From JBBDMC01 sp963775235 (GTDB taxonomy: Bacteria; Pseudomonadota; Alphaproteobacteria; Rhizobiales; Kaistiaceae): DNA of 64,000 nt. Shown here piece after piece: positions 27,332 to 35,799 of the stretch. Location: contig CAVZHY010000006.1 in the NCBI GenBank assembly GCA_963775235.1, positions 248,001 through 312,000 of the forward strand, read 5' to 3'. Both the position numbers and the translations under genes were made by a program. The notes beneath the pieces were generated by a model. The model made no database searches. It worked only from the letters and a program-made list of their open reading frames with translations, and had not been told where the DNA came from. Positions within the stretch are counted from its first letter, which is position 1. The number at the start of each line of letters is the position of its first letter.

Positions 27332-28093
27332 TCAGTGCTGTCCGAAGCGGAAGTTGATGCCGAATGTCACGGTCTGGATGTTCTGATTGACGGTCTCGGG
27401 CGACGGCGTGCCGGGCGACGGCACGTAGTAGAACGGAACGTCCCGCGTTCCGAAGCTGTAGTAGTCGTACTCGACGCGCCCCGACAGGTTTTTGGCGAAC
27501 GCCCATTCCAGCCCCGCGCCGATGGTCGCGCCGGTGCGAGTCTCTGATCCCTGATATTCCGACCCGTAGATGGCCGTGTAGCGATCATCCGCCCAGGCAA
27601 CACCGGCCTTGGCGTAGACCATCCAGCGATCCTGGGCATGGCCAATGCGTGCGGTGACGCTCCCGAGGCTCTTGGTCTCGGCGGTGACTGGTTCCAACCA
27701 GTACGTCATCCCACCGGTGGCCGAAATGTCGGCCGCCGAAAAGGCGCCCTCGATGCCGGCCACCCAGTTGGGGTTGAACTGGTAGTTGCAGCCGACCTGT
27801 CCGCCGCCCAGTGATCCGTCGGGATTGACCGTCACGACGTAATTCGGGTCGAAATCGCCGATCAGGACGCCCTGTCCGTCGACGTCGCTAAATGCCTTGT
27901 GCCCCCAGCCGAAACCTGCCTGGGCGCCGACGAAGCAACCGGTCCAATTATACTGAGGCGGCGGGGCCGCGGGCGGCGCTCGCTCAGGCTGTGCGGGGAC
28001 CATCGTGCCGGAGAGATCGGCGGCACGCCCCGTTGTGGCCGCGATCAATACGCCCACAGAGGCAGTGGCAAGGAGAAAAGGTCTCATGGTCAT
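27332..28093 (-). CDS. Outer membrane beta-barrel protein, Omp25/RopB-like
   Basis: 253 residues, with a signal peptide (PFLLATASVGVLIAATTGRAADL) and a Pro/Ala-rich linker leading to YNWTGCFVGAQAGFGWG. That segment is typical of the small 8-stranded barrel proteins abundant in Hyphomicrobiales envelopes. Alternating strands run to a C-terminal TVTFGINFRFGQH with the aromatic end expected for barrel assembly. Start at 28093 or at a second ATG two codons later. It is convergent with btuB and divergent from the adenylating enzyme. Role probably structural; it does not look like a B12 protein. Confidence 0.85.
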   Translation of the reverse strand: MTMRPFLLATASVGVLIAATTGRAADLSGTMVPAQPERAPPAAPPPQYNWTGCFVGAQAGFGWGHKAFSDVDGQGVLIGDFDPNYVVTVNPDGSLGGGQVGCNYQFNPNWVAGIEGAFSAADISATGGMTYWLEPVTAETKSLGSVTARIGHAQDRWMVYAKAGVAWADDRYTAIYGSEYQGSETRTGATIGAGLEWAFAKNLSGRVEYDYYSFGTRDVPFYYVPSPGTPSPETVNQNIQTVTFGINFRFGQH

Positions 28094-28288
28094 CTCGCCT
28101 TGGTGCGGATCAAATAAATATCACGCGCAGCGCCCGCCCGCGTTGCACATTGGCATCACTCAACGCAAAATTTCCCGTTCTTGGCAGACCAGAGTAGCGG
28201 CGCAAGCTGCCGTCCGGCCGGCATGTCATCTTGCAAGTCGCGCGCGGCGTGATTGACTGCAATCCGGCAAGCGTCTTGGGCATCGCGG

Positions 28289-29722
28289 ATGAATATCGTC
28301 GATCCAATCCTGTTTCACTCCCGCTACCAGCCCGAGGCGCTGGCGATCTGCGCGCCCGGCATCGACCTTGTCACCTACGGTCGGCTCGAGATCACCGTCA
28401 ATAATTTCGTCCGCCGCGCCGTTTCCGAGGGCATGGTGCCCGGACAGGTTGTCGCCCTCTTCGTCAATCAGCCGGTGTTTCACGCCGCGCTTGTCATTGC
28501 TCTGGCGCGTATCGGCGTTGTGACGGCCTCGATCGGCACCAACCAGCTTCCCCAAGGTTTGCAGTTCGATGCGATCGTGACCGATCGCAGTCGCACCTTT
28601 GCAGGGGCAAGGACATTGCTTGCAGATTCCAGTTGGGCGGCGGGCGATGGCCGGCCCGCCAATGTGCAATACGTTGCCAAGGGTTCGGATATCTGCCGGA
28701 TCATGCTCACATCGGGAACGACCGGCGAGGTGAAGGGTATAGCGGTTTCCCACGACGTGCTGGTGGGCAGGCTTCTCCGTTACAACACCGTGTACGGAAG
28801 CAAGGTGCCCCGTTGTTCGCGAGTTTTCTGCGATCTCGCATGGAGCACCGCCCTGGCATACCAGTTCTTTCTCTACACGCTTGGCCGGGGAGGGGCGTTT
28901 TTCGTCCGCGGCGATACGGCCGAAAACACCTTGCGCGCACTGGAGTTCTACCGCGTCGACCATCTCGTCGCCGCTCCGTCGGGCCTCGCCGAGTTCGTGG
29001 AAGACTATGATCGGTACCGCTGCCAGCAGGTGATAGATGTCGTCCACGCGGCCGGTGGTGCGATGACGAATGCGCTGAAAGCCCGGGTACGCGGACGGAT
29101 CGGGTCGAACCTGATCTGCGACTACGGATCGGCCGAGACGAGCTGCGTCGCGTCGGCGCCGATGAGTGCATTGGACGCCGTCCCTGGCGCCGTCGGGTAC
29201 GTCACGCCGGGAATGACAGTAGAGATCGTCGATGAATCCGATCGGCCATTGGGGCGCGGCCAGCAGGGCATCGTCCGCATTCGTGGGGACTACGCCGCCA
29301 CCGGTTACGTCAACGACGCAGCAGCGTCGGCCCGGCTCTTCCGTGGCGGCTGGTTCTATCCGGGCGATCTCGGATCGTTGACGCAGGACGGGCTGCTCGT
29401 GATTTCGGGACGGCAGTCGTCCGTCCTCAATCTCGGCGGCGAGAAGATCAGCCCGGAAATCGTCGAGGATGTGCTCGCGTCTTTCGGCGAAGGACTTGAG
29501 GCGGCTGCGGTAGCGATGATCGGTCAGGCCGGGGTTGAGGAGGTGTGGGCGGTCGTTGCCTCCCGGCAGCCGATCGACGAGGACCGGCTTCGCCAGTACT
29601 GCCAGAGCAGGCTCGCCCGCATCTTCGTCCCCAAACGGTTCATCACCGTGGAGCGTTTGCCCCGCAATGAGATGGGGAAGCTCGATCGGCACCAGATCGA
29701 GCAGATGGTTCGGCGAACTTGA
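28289..29722 (+). CDS. Stand-alone AMP-forming acyl/aryl-acid adenylating enzyme
   Basis: Class I adenylate-forming enzyme of the acyl-CoA synthetase/NRPS A-domain fold, 477 residues from the ATG at 28289. Motifs in order: A3 P-loop LTSGTTGEVKG near residue 140, A5 CDYGSAETS near 280, A7 GWFYPGDLG near 355, hinge GRQSSVLNLGGEKISP, and the A10 catalytic Lys in PRNEMGKLDR near the end. No carrier or reductase domain is attached. It overlaps the btuC-like gene by 4 bases (TTGA), so it appears to be in one operon with the B12 permease. Substrate unknown; a link to corrinoid metabolism is only suggested by position. Confidence 0.87.
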   Translation: MNIVDPILFHSRYQPEALAICAPGIDLVTYGRLEITVNNFVRRAVSEGMVPGQVVALFVNQPVFHAALVIALARIGVVTASIGTNQLPQGLQFDAIVTDRSRTFAGARTLLADSSWAAGDGRPANVQYVAKGSDICRIMLTSGTTGEVKGIAVSHDVLVGRLLRYNTVYGSKVPRCSRVFCDLAWSTALAYQFFLYTLGRGGAFFVRGDTAENTLRALEFYRVDHLVAAPSGLAEFVEDYDRYRCQQVIDVVHAAGGAMTNALKARVRGRIGSNLICDYGSAETSCVASAPMSALDAVPGAVGYVTPGMTVEIVDESDRPLGRGQQGIVRIRGDYAATGYVNDAAASARLFRGGWFYPGDLGSLTQDGLLVISGRQSSVLNLGGEKISPEIVEDVLASFGEGLEAAAVAMIGQAGVEEVWAVVASRQPIDEDRLRQYCQSRLARIFVPKRFITVERLPRNEMGKLDRHQIEQMVRRT

Positions 29723-30732
29723 AACCGCACCGCGGGGATCGCTGGCTGATCGGCGCCATGGCTGTGCTGGTCGCGGTGCTGTTCGCCGGCTCGCTCGCCG
29801 TCGGCCCCGTGCTGCTTCCGCCGCTCACGGTGCTTGGCGCGCTCGTCGGTCACGCCGACGAGGCGGCACGCATCATCGTCATCGAGATCCGCCTGCCGCG
29901 TGCAATCCTCTCGGTCCTCATCGGCGGCAGCCTCGGGCTCGCCGGCGCGTCGCTCCAGGGGCTCCTGCGCAATCCGCTGGCGGCACCGTCCCTGTTCGGC
30001 GCGCCCTCGGCGGCCGCCTTTGGCGCCGTGGCTGTCATCTCCCTCGGCCTCGCCGGCACGCTGTCCTACGTGCTGCCGGTGGCCTCGATCGCAGGCGCGC
30101 TCGTCTCCGTGGCGCTTCTGATCCTGGTGGCGGGGCCCCGCGCGAGCCTGCTCGTGCTGATCCTGGCCGGCCTCGCCATCTCCAGCCTCGCCGGTGCGGG
30201 CACGTCGCTGGCGCTCAACCTCGCGCCCAACCCGTTCGCGGCGCTGGAGATCGCGTTCTGGCTTCTGGGCTCCCTTCAGGACCGCAGCTACCAGCACGTC
30301 CTGATCGCGCTGCCGTTCATGGTCGTCGGCGCGGTCCTCCTGATGTGGGACCGGCGCGCCTTCCGGGCGCTCACCCTGGGCGAGGAAGCCGCTGCGAGCC
30401 TCGGCTTCGACCTTCGCGCCATTCGCCTGCGCGTCGTCGCAGGCGTCGCCGCGGCGGTCGGCGCCGGCGTCGCCGTTGCCGGCACCATTGGCTTCGTCGG
30501 GCTGGTGGCGCCCCACCTGATGCGGCCGTTCGTCGGTTATGACCCCGGTCGCGTGATGGTCCCCGCCGCGCTCTCGGGCGCTGCTCTGCTGACAGCGGCC
30601 GACATCGCGGTTCGGCTTATCCCCGCGCAAGGCGAGATCAAGGTCGGGGTGCTGACGGCGCTGATCGGCGCGCCGTTCTTCATCGCCCTGATCATGCGCC
30701 GCCGGCACGAGCTGACGGGAGCGACGCCATGA
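29719..30732 (+). CDS. btuC: Corrinoid/iron-siderophore ABC permease (BtuC/FecCD family)
   Basis: Polytopic permease of the FecCD family, 337 residues from a TTG at 29719 that overlaps the previous stop; an ATG at 29758 is the alternative. Family landmarks: VIEIRLPRAILSVLIGGSLGLAGASLQGLLRNPLA near residue 53, FWLLGSLQDRSY, and GTIGFVGLVAPHLMR near residue 255 with the ATPase-coupling region before it. The stop overlaps the ATPase start by 4 bases. It is assigned to B12 because of the surrounding cob/btu genes; siderophore transport cannot be excluded from the sequence alone. Confidence 0.88.
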   Translation: MKPHRGDRWLIGAMAVLVAVLFAGSLAVGPVLLPPLTVLGALVGHADEAARIIVIEIRLPRAILSVLIGGSLGLAGASLQGLLRNPLAAPSLFGAPSAAAFGAVAVISLGLAGTLSYVLPVASIAGALVSVALLILVAGPRASLLVLILAGLAISSLAGAGTSLALNLAPNPFAALEIAFWLLGSLQDRSYQHVLIALPFMVVGAVLLMWDRRAFRALTLGEEAAASLGFDLRAIRLRVVAGVAAAVGAGVAVAGTIGFVGLVAPHLMRPFVGYDPGRVMVPAALSGAALLTAADIAVRLIPAQGEIKVGVLTALIGAPFFIALIMRRRHELTGATP

Positions 30733-31523
30733 GCGAACCGCTGCTCTCCGTCCGCAACCTCTCCGTGGCCTACGGCCGCCGCACCGTTGTCACCGAAGTC
30801 GCCCTTTCGGTCGGCGAAGGCGAATTCGTCGCCGTGATCGGTCCGAATGGCGCCGGCAAGACTTCGCTAATGAAGGCGGTCGCGGGACTGATCCCGGCCA
30901 GGGGTGAGATCGCCATCGGCGGCACGTCGCTTGGCGCGCTGACGCTTGCCGAGCGCGCGCGCCGCGTCGCCTACCTGCCGCAGGGTCACGTCTTCCACTG
31001 GCCGCTTGCCGTCGTCGATATCGTCGCTCTCGGCCGACTGCCGCGTGGTGCCGGTGCCGACCTTTCCGAGGCGGACGTGGCCGCGATCGATGCGGCGATG
31101 GACGCGACCGGCACGAGCGAGTACGCCGGGCGGCAGGTCACCACGTTGTCGGGCGGCGAGCGCGCGCGGGTGGCGGTCGCCCGGGTTCTTGCGACCGAGG
31201 CGCCACTCATCCTCGCTGACGAGCCGACGGTCTCGCTCGACGCCCGCTACCAGCTCGTCGTCACCGACATCCTGAAGCGCCATGCAGCCGCCGGCGGTGC
31301 GGTGGTCGCGGTGCTCCATGACCTTGGGCTCGCCGCACGCGCCGCCAACCGACTGGTGGTGCTCGACCATGGCCGGATCGTTGCCGACGGCCCGCCGCGG
31401 ACGGTCCTGACCGCCGAGCGCCTTGCCGAGACGTTTGGGGTGACCGCCGAGATCGTCGACATCCACGGCACGCCGGCAGTGGTCCCGTGGAAGCTCAGCG
31501 AACCGTCGCCGCCCGCACCGTGA
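30729..31523 (+). CDS. btuD: Corrinoid/iron-siderophore ABC ATPase (BtuD/FecE family)
   Basis: 264 residues. Walker A is GPNGAGKTSL near residue 38, the Q-loop lies in VAYLPQG, the signature is TLSGGERARVAVARVL near residue 138, Walker B is LILADEPTVSLD and the switch His is in VLHDLGLAAR. It couples ATP hydrolysis to the BtuC-like permease, with which it overlaps by 4 bases. Its last 29 bases overlap the convergent cobC gene. Confidence 0.9.
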   Translation: MSEPLLSVRNLSVAYGRRTVVTEVALSVGEGEFVAVIGPNGAGKTSLMKAVAGLIPARGEIAIGGTSLGALTLAERARRVAYLPQGHVFHWPLAVVDIVALGRLPRGAGADLSEADVAAIDAAMDATGTSEYAGRQVTTLSGGERARVAVARVLATEAPLILADEPTVSLDARYQLVVTDILKRHAAAGGAVVAVLHDLGLAARAANRLVVLDHGRIVADGPPRTVLTAERLAETFGVTAEIVDIHGTPAVVPWKLSEPSPPAP

Positions 31524-32523
31524 CGGCGGCAAGCGCCGCCTCGAGACGGGCGAACGCCTCATCGTCGCCGGGAAGCCCGATGCGCAGCCAGCTTGGTTCG
31601 TCGGCGAAAGCACGGGTCCAGATGCCATGTTCGGCCAGCCGGCGATGGAGCCCCGTGTCGGGGCCAGCGGCGAGAACGAACAGATCGGTGCTGCCGAGCA
31701 CGGCGAGGCCGTGAGCCGTTAGCAGCGCCCGCAACCGTTTCGCGTCGCGGGCGAGGCGGCGGCGCGCCTTCCCGCGCCACCCGGCGTCGGCGAGCGCGGC
31801 CGTGCCGATGGCAATGGCGGCGCCGGAAACCGGCCAGTCGCCGATGAGCGCCTGCAGCCGCTGGAGCACCGTCACCTTGCCGGCGACGAAACCGAGCCGA
31901 AGCCCGGCGAGCCCGTGGAACTTGCCGAACGACCGCAGCAACACGGCGGATACGCCCGCCAGCCGCGGCGCGAGGCTCGTCTCGGGGGTGAGGTCGGCGA
32001 ATGCTTCATCGACGATGGTCAGGCCGCCGCCGGCGCCGAACCGCCGCGCGAAGGTGATAAGGCGCCCGGCTTCCACGATACGGCCGTCCGGGTTGTTGGG
32101 ATTGGCCAGGACGACGACCGCGGCATCGTCCGGGATCGCGTCCGCCGCGACGGCGACCACTGTGCGTCCGGCGTTGGCCCACGCGTCGTGATGGCTCGAA
32201 TAGGTCGGGCCGATGATCGCGACCTTGCCCGCCGGAGCTGCCAACGGCAGGAGCCGGATCGCGATCTCGCTCCCCGGCGTTGCGATCATGCCCACCCCAT
32301 CCGGGATGCTGTAGGCGCCCCGCGCGGCCTCGATCAGTCGGGCGAGGCCATCCCGATCCGGCAGGCGAGCGAGATCATCCGGAGTGATCGCCGGCGCGGG
32401 ATACGGGTTGGGGTTGATGCCGGTGGACAGGTCGAGCCAGCCAGCGGCCGGTTCGCCGTAATGCGCCCGGGCAAATGCGAGGTCGCCGCCGTGGCGGGGA
32501 TTGATCTTGCCGGGATCGGCCAT
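31495..32523 (-). CDS. cobC: L-threonine-O-3-phosphate decarboxylase (CobC-like aminotransferase fold)
   Basis: PLP enzyme that makes aminopropanol phosphate for the nucleotide loop of B12, 342 residues. The N-terminal HGGDLAFARAHYG and WLDLSTGINPNPYP are typical of CobC/CobD proteins. VLANPNNPDGR contains the substrate-binding Asn, and IVDEAFADL the cofactor-pairing Asp. SFGKFHGLAGLRLG carries the Schiff-base Lys. It ends the cobalamin block just before tRNA-Cys. Its product is joined to cobyric acid by the cobD enzyme encoded above. Confidence 0.92.
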   Translation of the reverse strand: MADPGKINPRHGGDLAFARAHYGEPAAGWLDLSTGINPNPYPAPAITPDDLARLPDRDGLARLIEAARGAYSIPDGVGMIATPGSEIAIRLLPLAAPAGKVAIIGPTYSSHHDAWANAGRTVVAVAADAIPDDAAVVVLANPNNPDGRIVEAGRLITFARRFGAGGGLTIVDEAFADLTPETSLAPRLAGVSAVLLRSFGKFHGLAGLRLGFVAGKVTVLQRLQALIGDWPVSGAAIAIGTAALADAGWRGKARRRLARDAKRLRALLTAHGLAVLGSTDLFVLAAGPDTGLHRRLAEHGIWTRAFADEPSWLRIGLPGDDEAFARLEAALAAVTVRAATVR

Positions 32524-32562
32524 GCCGCCTCTTCACGGGAAGCGCTTCAGCGCTGCGGGACC

Positions 32563-32636
32563 TGGAGGCCTCGCCCGGAGTCGAACCGGGGTAGCGGGAT
32601 TTGCAGTCCCGTGCATGGCCGCTCTGCCACGAGGCC
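32563..32636 (-). tRNA. tRNA-Cys (GCA)
   Basis: 74 bases with encoded CCA. The acceptor GGCCTCG pairs with CGAGGCC, and the discriminator is U as expected for tRNA-Cys. The anticodon stem GGGAC..ATCCC-type encloses TGCAA with anticodon GCA, and the T loop is TTCGACT. Confidence 0.96.
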
Positions 32637-32749
32637 GCCGGCCGCTGGTATAGTTGGTCGTCTGCCGGGCGCCAAGGTTTTTCGCCGCTCAGCTTGTCAC
32701 CCGCCGCCACCGTCGTTAATGACGGCGGCGGGCTTCTGGCGCGTCAGGG

Positions 32750-33430
32750 ATGGCGATGATGGACAAGTTCACCATGCTCCGGACCAGGATGGTCGACAGC
32801 CAGTTGCGCACGCAGAACGTTACCGACCTCAACGTGCTTGCCGCCATGAGCGCGGTGCCCCGCGAGCATTTTCTGCCGCCGGCGAAGCGACCGCTCGCGT
32901 ACATCGACGAGGACATCGAGATCAAGCCGGCGACCGACACCGGGCCGGCCCGCTACATGATGGAACCCGCGCCGTGCGCTCGCATGGCACAGTTGGCCGC
33001 CATCCTTCCCAGCGACATCGTCCTCGATGTTGGCTGCGGCTGCGGCTATTCGGCGGCCGTGCTCGGGCGTCTGGCCGATTCGGTCGTGGCGCTGGAATCG
33101 GACGCGGAGCTCGCCGAACAGGCGTCGCAGGCGCTGATGGAACTGGGCGACGGCAACGTCGCCGTCGTCGTCGGGCCGCTAGAGGCGGGCTATCCGTCGG
33201 AAGGGCCCTACGACGTTATCTTTCTCGACGGGGCGGTCGAGCGCGTGCCCGAATCTCTGCTGCGCCAGTTGAAGGAGGGCGGCCGGCTGGTCGCCCCGGT
33301 GGGCATCGGCTGGTCGGCGCAGGTCATGGTTTACACCCGTAGCGACAACGAGGTGGCTGGCCGGCCGGTGTTCAACGCCGCCGTCCATCCGTTGCCTGGC
33401 TTTCTCAAACCGGCCGCATTCGTCTTCTAA
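32750..33430 (+). CDS. Protein-L-isoaspartate O-methyltransferase family protein
   Basis: SAM-dependent methyltransferase of the Pcm family, 226 residues; nearby ATGs at 32756 and 32759 are alternative starts. The N-terminal MVDSQLRTQNVTDLNVLAAMSAVPREHFLP is typical of the alphaproteobacterial group found before tolC. SAM motif I is VLDVGCGCGYSAAVL near residue 90, with DVIFLDGAVERVPESLLRQLKEGGRLVAPVG further on. The Pcm active-site Ser/Thr region is divergent (TGPARYMMEP), so repair of isoaspartate is not certain. The tolC gene follows on the same strand. Confidence 0.86.
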   Translation: MAMMDKFTMLRTRMVDSQLRTQNVTDLNVLAAMSAVPREHFLPPAKRPLAYIDEDIEIKPATDTGPARYMMEPAPCARMAQLAAILPSDIVLDVGCGCGYSAAVLGRLADSVVALESDAELAEQASQALMELGDGNVAVVVGPLEAGYPSEGPYDVIFLDGAVERVPESLLRQLKEGGRLVAPVGIGWSAQVMVYTRSDNEVAGRPVFNAAVHPLPGFLKPAAFVF

Positions 33431-33591
33431 CGTCCTCTCCGACGCCTGCGGGGCAGGAACGTTTCGTGTGGTATTCTGATCGCAGCGGGTTCCATTCGGC
33501 CCGCGTGCATCGATGAAGGTTTGACCGGGCGGGCCCATTGGCTAGAGTTGAGTCGTTAAGTCGGCGGCGTTTTTGCAGTTTTTGCGCGGTG

Positions 33592-34959
33592 ATGAGGGGT
33601 GTGGCCGTGCCGCTTAGGCCTTTCTTGCGAACGACGGTGCTTGCCGTCGTCGGGTTGACCGTTTTTGCCGTGCCGGCCTCGGCGGTGACGCTCGTCCAGG
33701 CGCTGCAGCAGGCGTACAACAACAATCCAACGCTCAACGCGGCGCGTGCGCAACTGCGCGCGACCGACGAAGACGTGCCGCAGGCGCTGTCGGGATACCG
33801 CCCGACCGTGAGCGCCACCGGTAACGCCAGCACGGGCTCGACCAACGGGTTCAACACGTGGTCGAACAGCGTCGGCGTCACGATCGAGCAGCCGCTGTTC
33901 GCCGGCTTTCGCACGGTCAACGGCGTCAAGATTGCCGAGACTGCCGTCCTGGCAGGGCGCCAGACGCTTCGCCTATCCGAGCAGAACACGCTGCTCGCCG
34001 CGGTGAAGGCTTTCATGGACCTTGTGCAGGCGCAGGCGGTGGTCAATCTGAACAAGCAGAACGTCGACTTCCTGAATCAGCAGGTCAAGGCGGCGCAGGA
34101 TCGGCTCAACGTCGGCGAAGGTACGCGTACCGACGTCGCCCAGGCCCGGTCACGGCTCGCAGCCGCCCAGTCGACCTATAATGCCGCCGTTGCCGAGCTC
34201 AACGCCGCCGTCGCCACCTATCAGCAGGTGATCGGCACCATGCCCACGACGCTCGGCCGCGCTGATGGCGTCGACGCCAAGCTGCCGAGGAGCCTGCAGT
34301 CCGCCCTCGACGTTGCGATGAAGCAGCACCCCTCGGTGCTGGTCGCCAACTACAACGTCGACATCGCCGACTACAACGTGAAGGTGAAGGAGGGCGCGTT
34401 GTTGCCGACCGCGTCGGTGTCCGGCAGCCTGAGCCACAGCAATTCGTCCTCGGCGTCGACGAACCCGACCAACTCGGCCAGTCTCGTGGGCCGGATATCG
34501 GTACCGATCTTCAGCGGCGGCGAACTCGCTTCAGAGGTGCGCCAGTCCAAGGAGACCCTCGGCCAGCGCCGCATCGAATACGACGTTGCGCGCGGTTCCG
34601 TCCGGCAGGCGGTCATCTCGGCGTGGGGTTCGCTTGATGCGGCGCGGGCGCAGATCACCGCTGCCAACGCGCAGGTGGCGGCCCAGCAGCTGGTCCTGTC
34701 CGGCATCATCGAGGAACAGAAGGTCGGTCAGGCGACCACCCTCGACGTACTCAACGCGCAGCAGGAGCTGCTCAACGCCCAGGTCGCGCAGGTAAGCGCC
34801 CAGCACGACCGTGTGGTGGCCGCGTATTCGCTGATGGCGGCGGCCGGTCTGCTCAGTGCAGAGCGGCTGGGGCTCGCGGTGACCGAGTACGATCCGACCG
34901 CTCATTACCAGCAGGTCCGGGACAAGTGGGGCGGGCTGAAGACGCCGGACGGCCGCTAA
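33592..34959 (+). CDS. tolC: TolC-family outer membrane efflux/secretion channel
   Basis: About 455 residues from the ATG at 33592. A signal peptide (RTTVLAVVGLTVFAVPASA) precedes TLVQALQQAYNNNPTLNAARAQLR, the standard TolC start. Two repeated halves of long helices and short strands follow, each with the TolC LNxxQQELLNAQ-type and RxDVAQARSRLAAAQ-type helices, and SVPIFSGGELASEVRQ marks the second half. It is the outer membrane duct for multidrug efflux and type I secretion. The pcm-like gene lies 161 bases upstream, an order common in alphaproteobacteria. Confidence 0.94.
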   Translation: MRGVAVPLRPFLRTTVLAVVGLTVFAVPASAVTLVQALQQAYNNNPTLNAARAQLRATDEDVPQALSGYRPTVSATGNASTGSTNGFNTWSNSVGVTIEQPLFAGFRTVNGVKIAETAVLAGRQTLRLSEQNTLLAAVKAFMDLVQAQAVVNLNKQNVDFLNQQVKAAQDRLNVGEGTRTDVAQARSRLAAAQSTYNAAVAELNAAVATYQQVIGTMPTTLGRADGVDAKLPRSLQSALDVAMKQHPSVLVANYNVDIADYNVKVKEGALLPTASVSGSLSHSNSSSASTNPTNSASLVGRISVPIFSGGELASEVRQSKETLGQRRIEYDVARGSVRQAVISAWGSLDAARAQITAANAQVAAQQLVLSGIIEEQKVGQATTLDVLNAQQELLNAQVAQVSAQHDRVVAAYSLMAAAGLLSAERLGLAVTEYDPTAHYQQVRDKWGGLKTPDGR

Positions 34960-35088
34960 GCGCTCACCAAAGCCCCCGAGTTTTTGTTTCAAATCTGGTG
35001 GCCGCGCCGATGTTTTCACTGGCGTGGTGTTGCGTGAATCGCGCAAGATTCGCGAGTGATTCGTGGATTCAATCGCGTGGAGAGTCAG

Positions 35089-35718
35089 ATGGTGAAGCCG
35101 GAGCCGGCGCACAACCAGACCGTTGAGGAGATTCTGGCTTCGATCCGTCAGGCCATTTCCGAGGACGAGGTGAAACGCGGATTTCGTACCCCGAGAGCGG
35201 CGCCGGCGGCTGAGGTGGCGCGTCCCAGCAACGTCAGCCATCTGTTCGAGACGTCGGGCGGCGGTGACCGCGACGACGATGTCGAGGAGGACAGCGTGGA
35301 CGGGCAGGCACAGAAAGTCATCGACCTCGCTATCGAGAAGGCCCTCGACGGCGTGCGGGCGGAGCTTGAAGCCGGGCCGATGCCGCCAGCGGAGAATGCT
35401 GATGAGCGGGCGGAGGAAGAACCGGCCGAGTCGATGAGCCGGCTGCCGCCGCAACCGGAGCCGCGCCGTGCGTTGCCGCCGCGGAGCGAAACGCGCCTGC
35501 AACGGCCGCTGATGTCGACCCGCGCCGGGGCGGCGGTTTCCGCGTCTTTCGACACCCTGGCGAGGTCGATGGCGACGACCACAGGCATCAAGCTCGACGA
35601 AATGGTCGAGGGCATGCTGCGGCCGATGCTGAGAAGCTGGCTCGACGACAACCTGCCGACACTGGTCGAGCGGCTGGTGCGCGAGGAGATCGAGCGGGTC
35701 TCGCGCGGCCGGCGCTGA
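35089..35718 (+). CDS. popZ: Polar organising protein PopZ-like (DUF2497)
   Basis: About 209 residues from the ATG at 35089. The short N-terminal helix TVEEILASIRQAISEDE, which binds client proteins in PopZ, is followed by a long acidic and proline-rich spacer. The conserved C-terminal oligomerisation region reads LRPMLRSWLDDNLPTLVERLVREEIERVSRGRR in part. In Caulobacter and Rhizobiales PopZ forms a polar scaffold that anchors chromosome origins. Placement between tolC and valS is typical. An upstream in-frame GTG-type start at 35056 is less likely. Confidence 0.88.
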   Translation: MVKPEPAHNQTVEEILASIRQAISEDEVKRGFRTPRAAPAAEVARPSNVSHLFETSGGGDRDDDVEEDSVDGQAQKVIDLAIEKALDGVRAELEAGPMPPAENADERAEEEPAESMSRLPPQPEPRRALPPRSETRLQRPLMSTRAGAAVSASFDTLARSMATTTGIKLDEMVEGMLRPMLRSWLDDNLPTLVERLVREEIERVSRGRR

Positions 35719-35799
35719 GGGCGGACCGGCCAACGGCCGGTTGACTTGGCCGGGGTCATTCGATTTACACCTCAGGGCCAATTTCGCCCGGAACCGCCC

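Noticed and set aside
28226..29692. 488-codon minus-strand frame opposite the adenylating enzyme
   Set aside because: The plus strand has all adenylation motifs in order; the antisense frame has no family pattern and an Asp/Arg/His-rich shadow composition.
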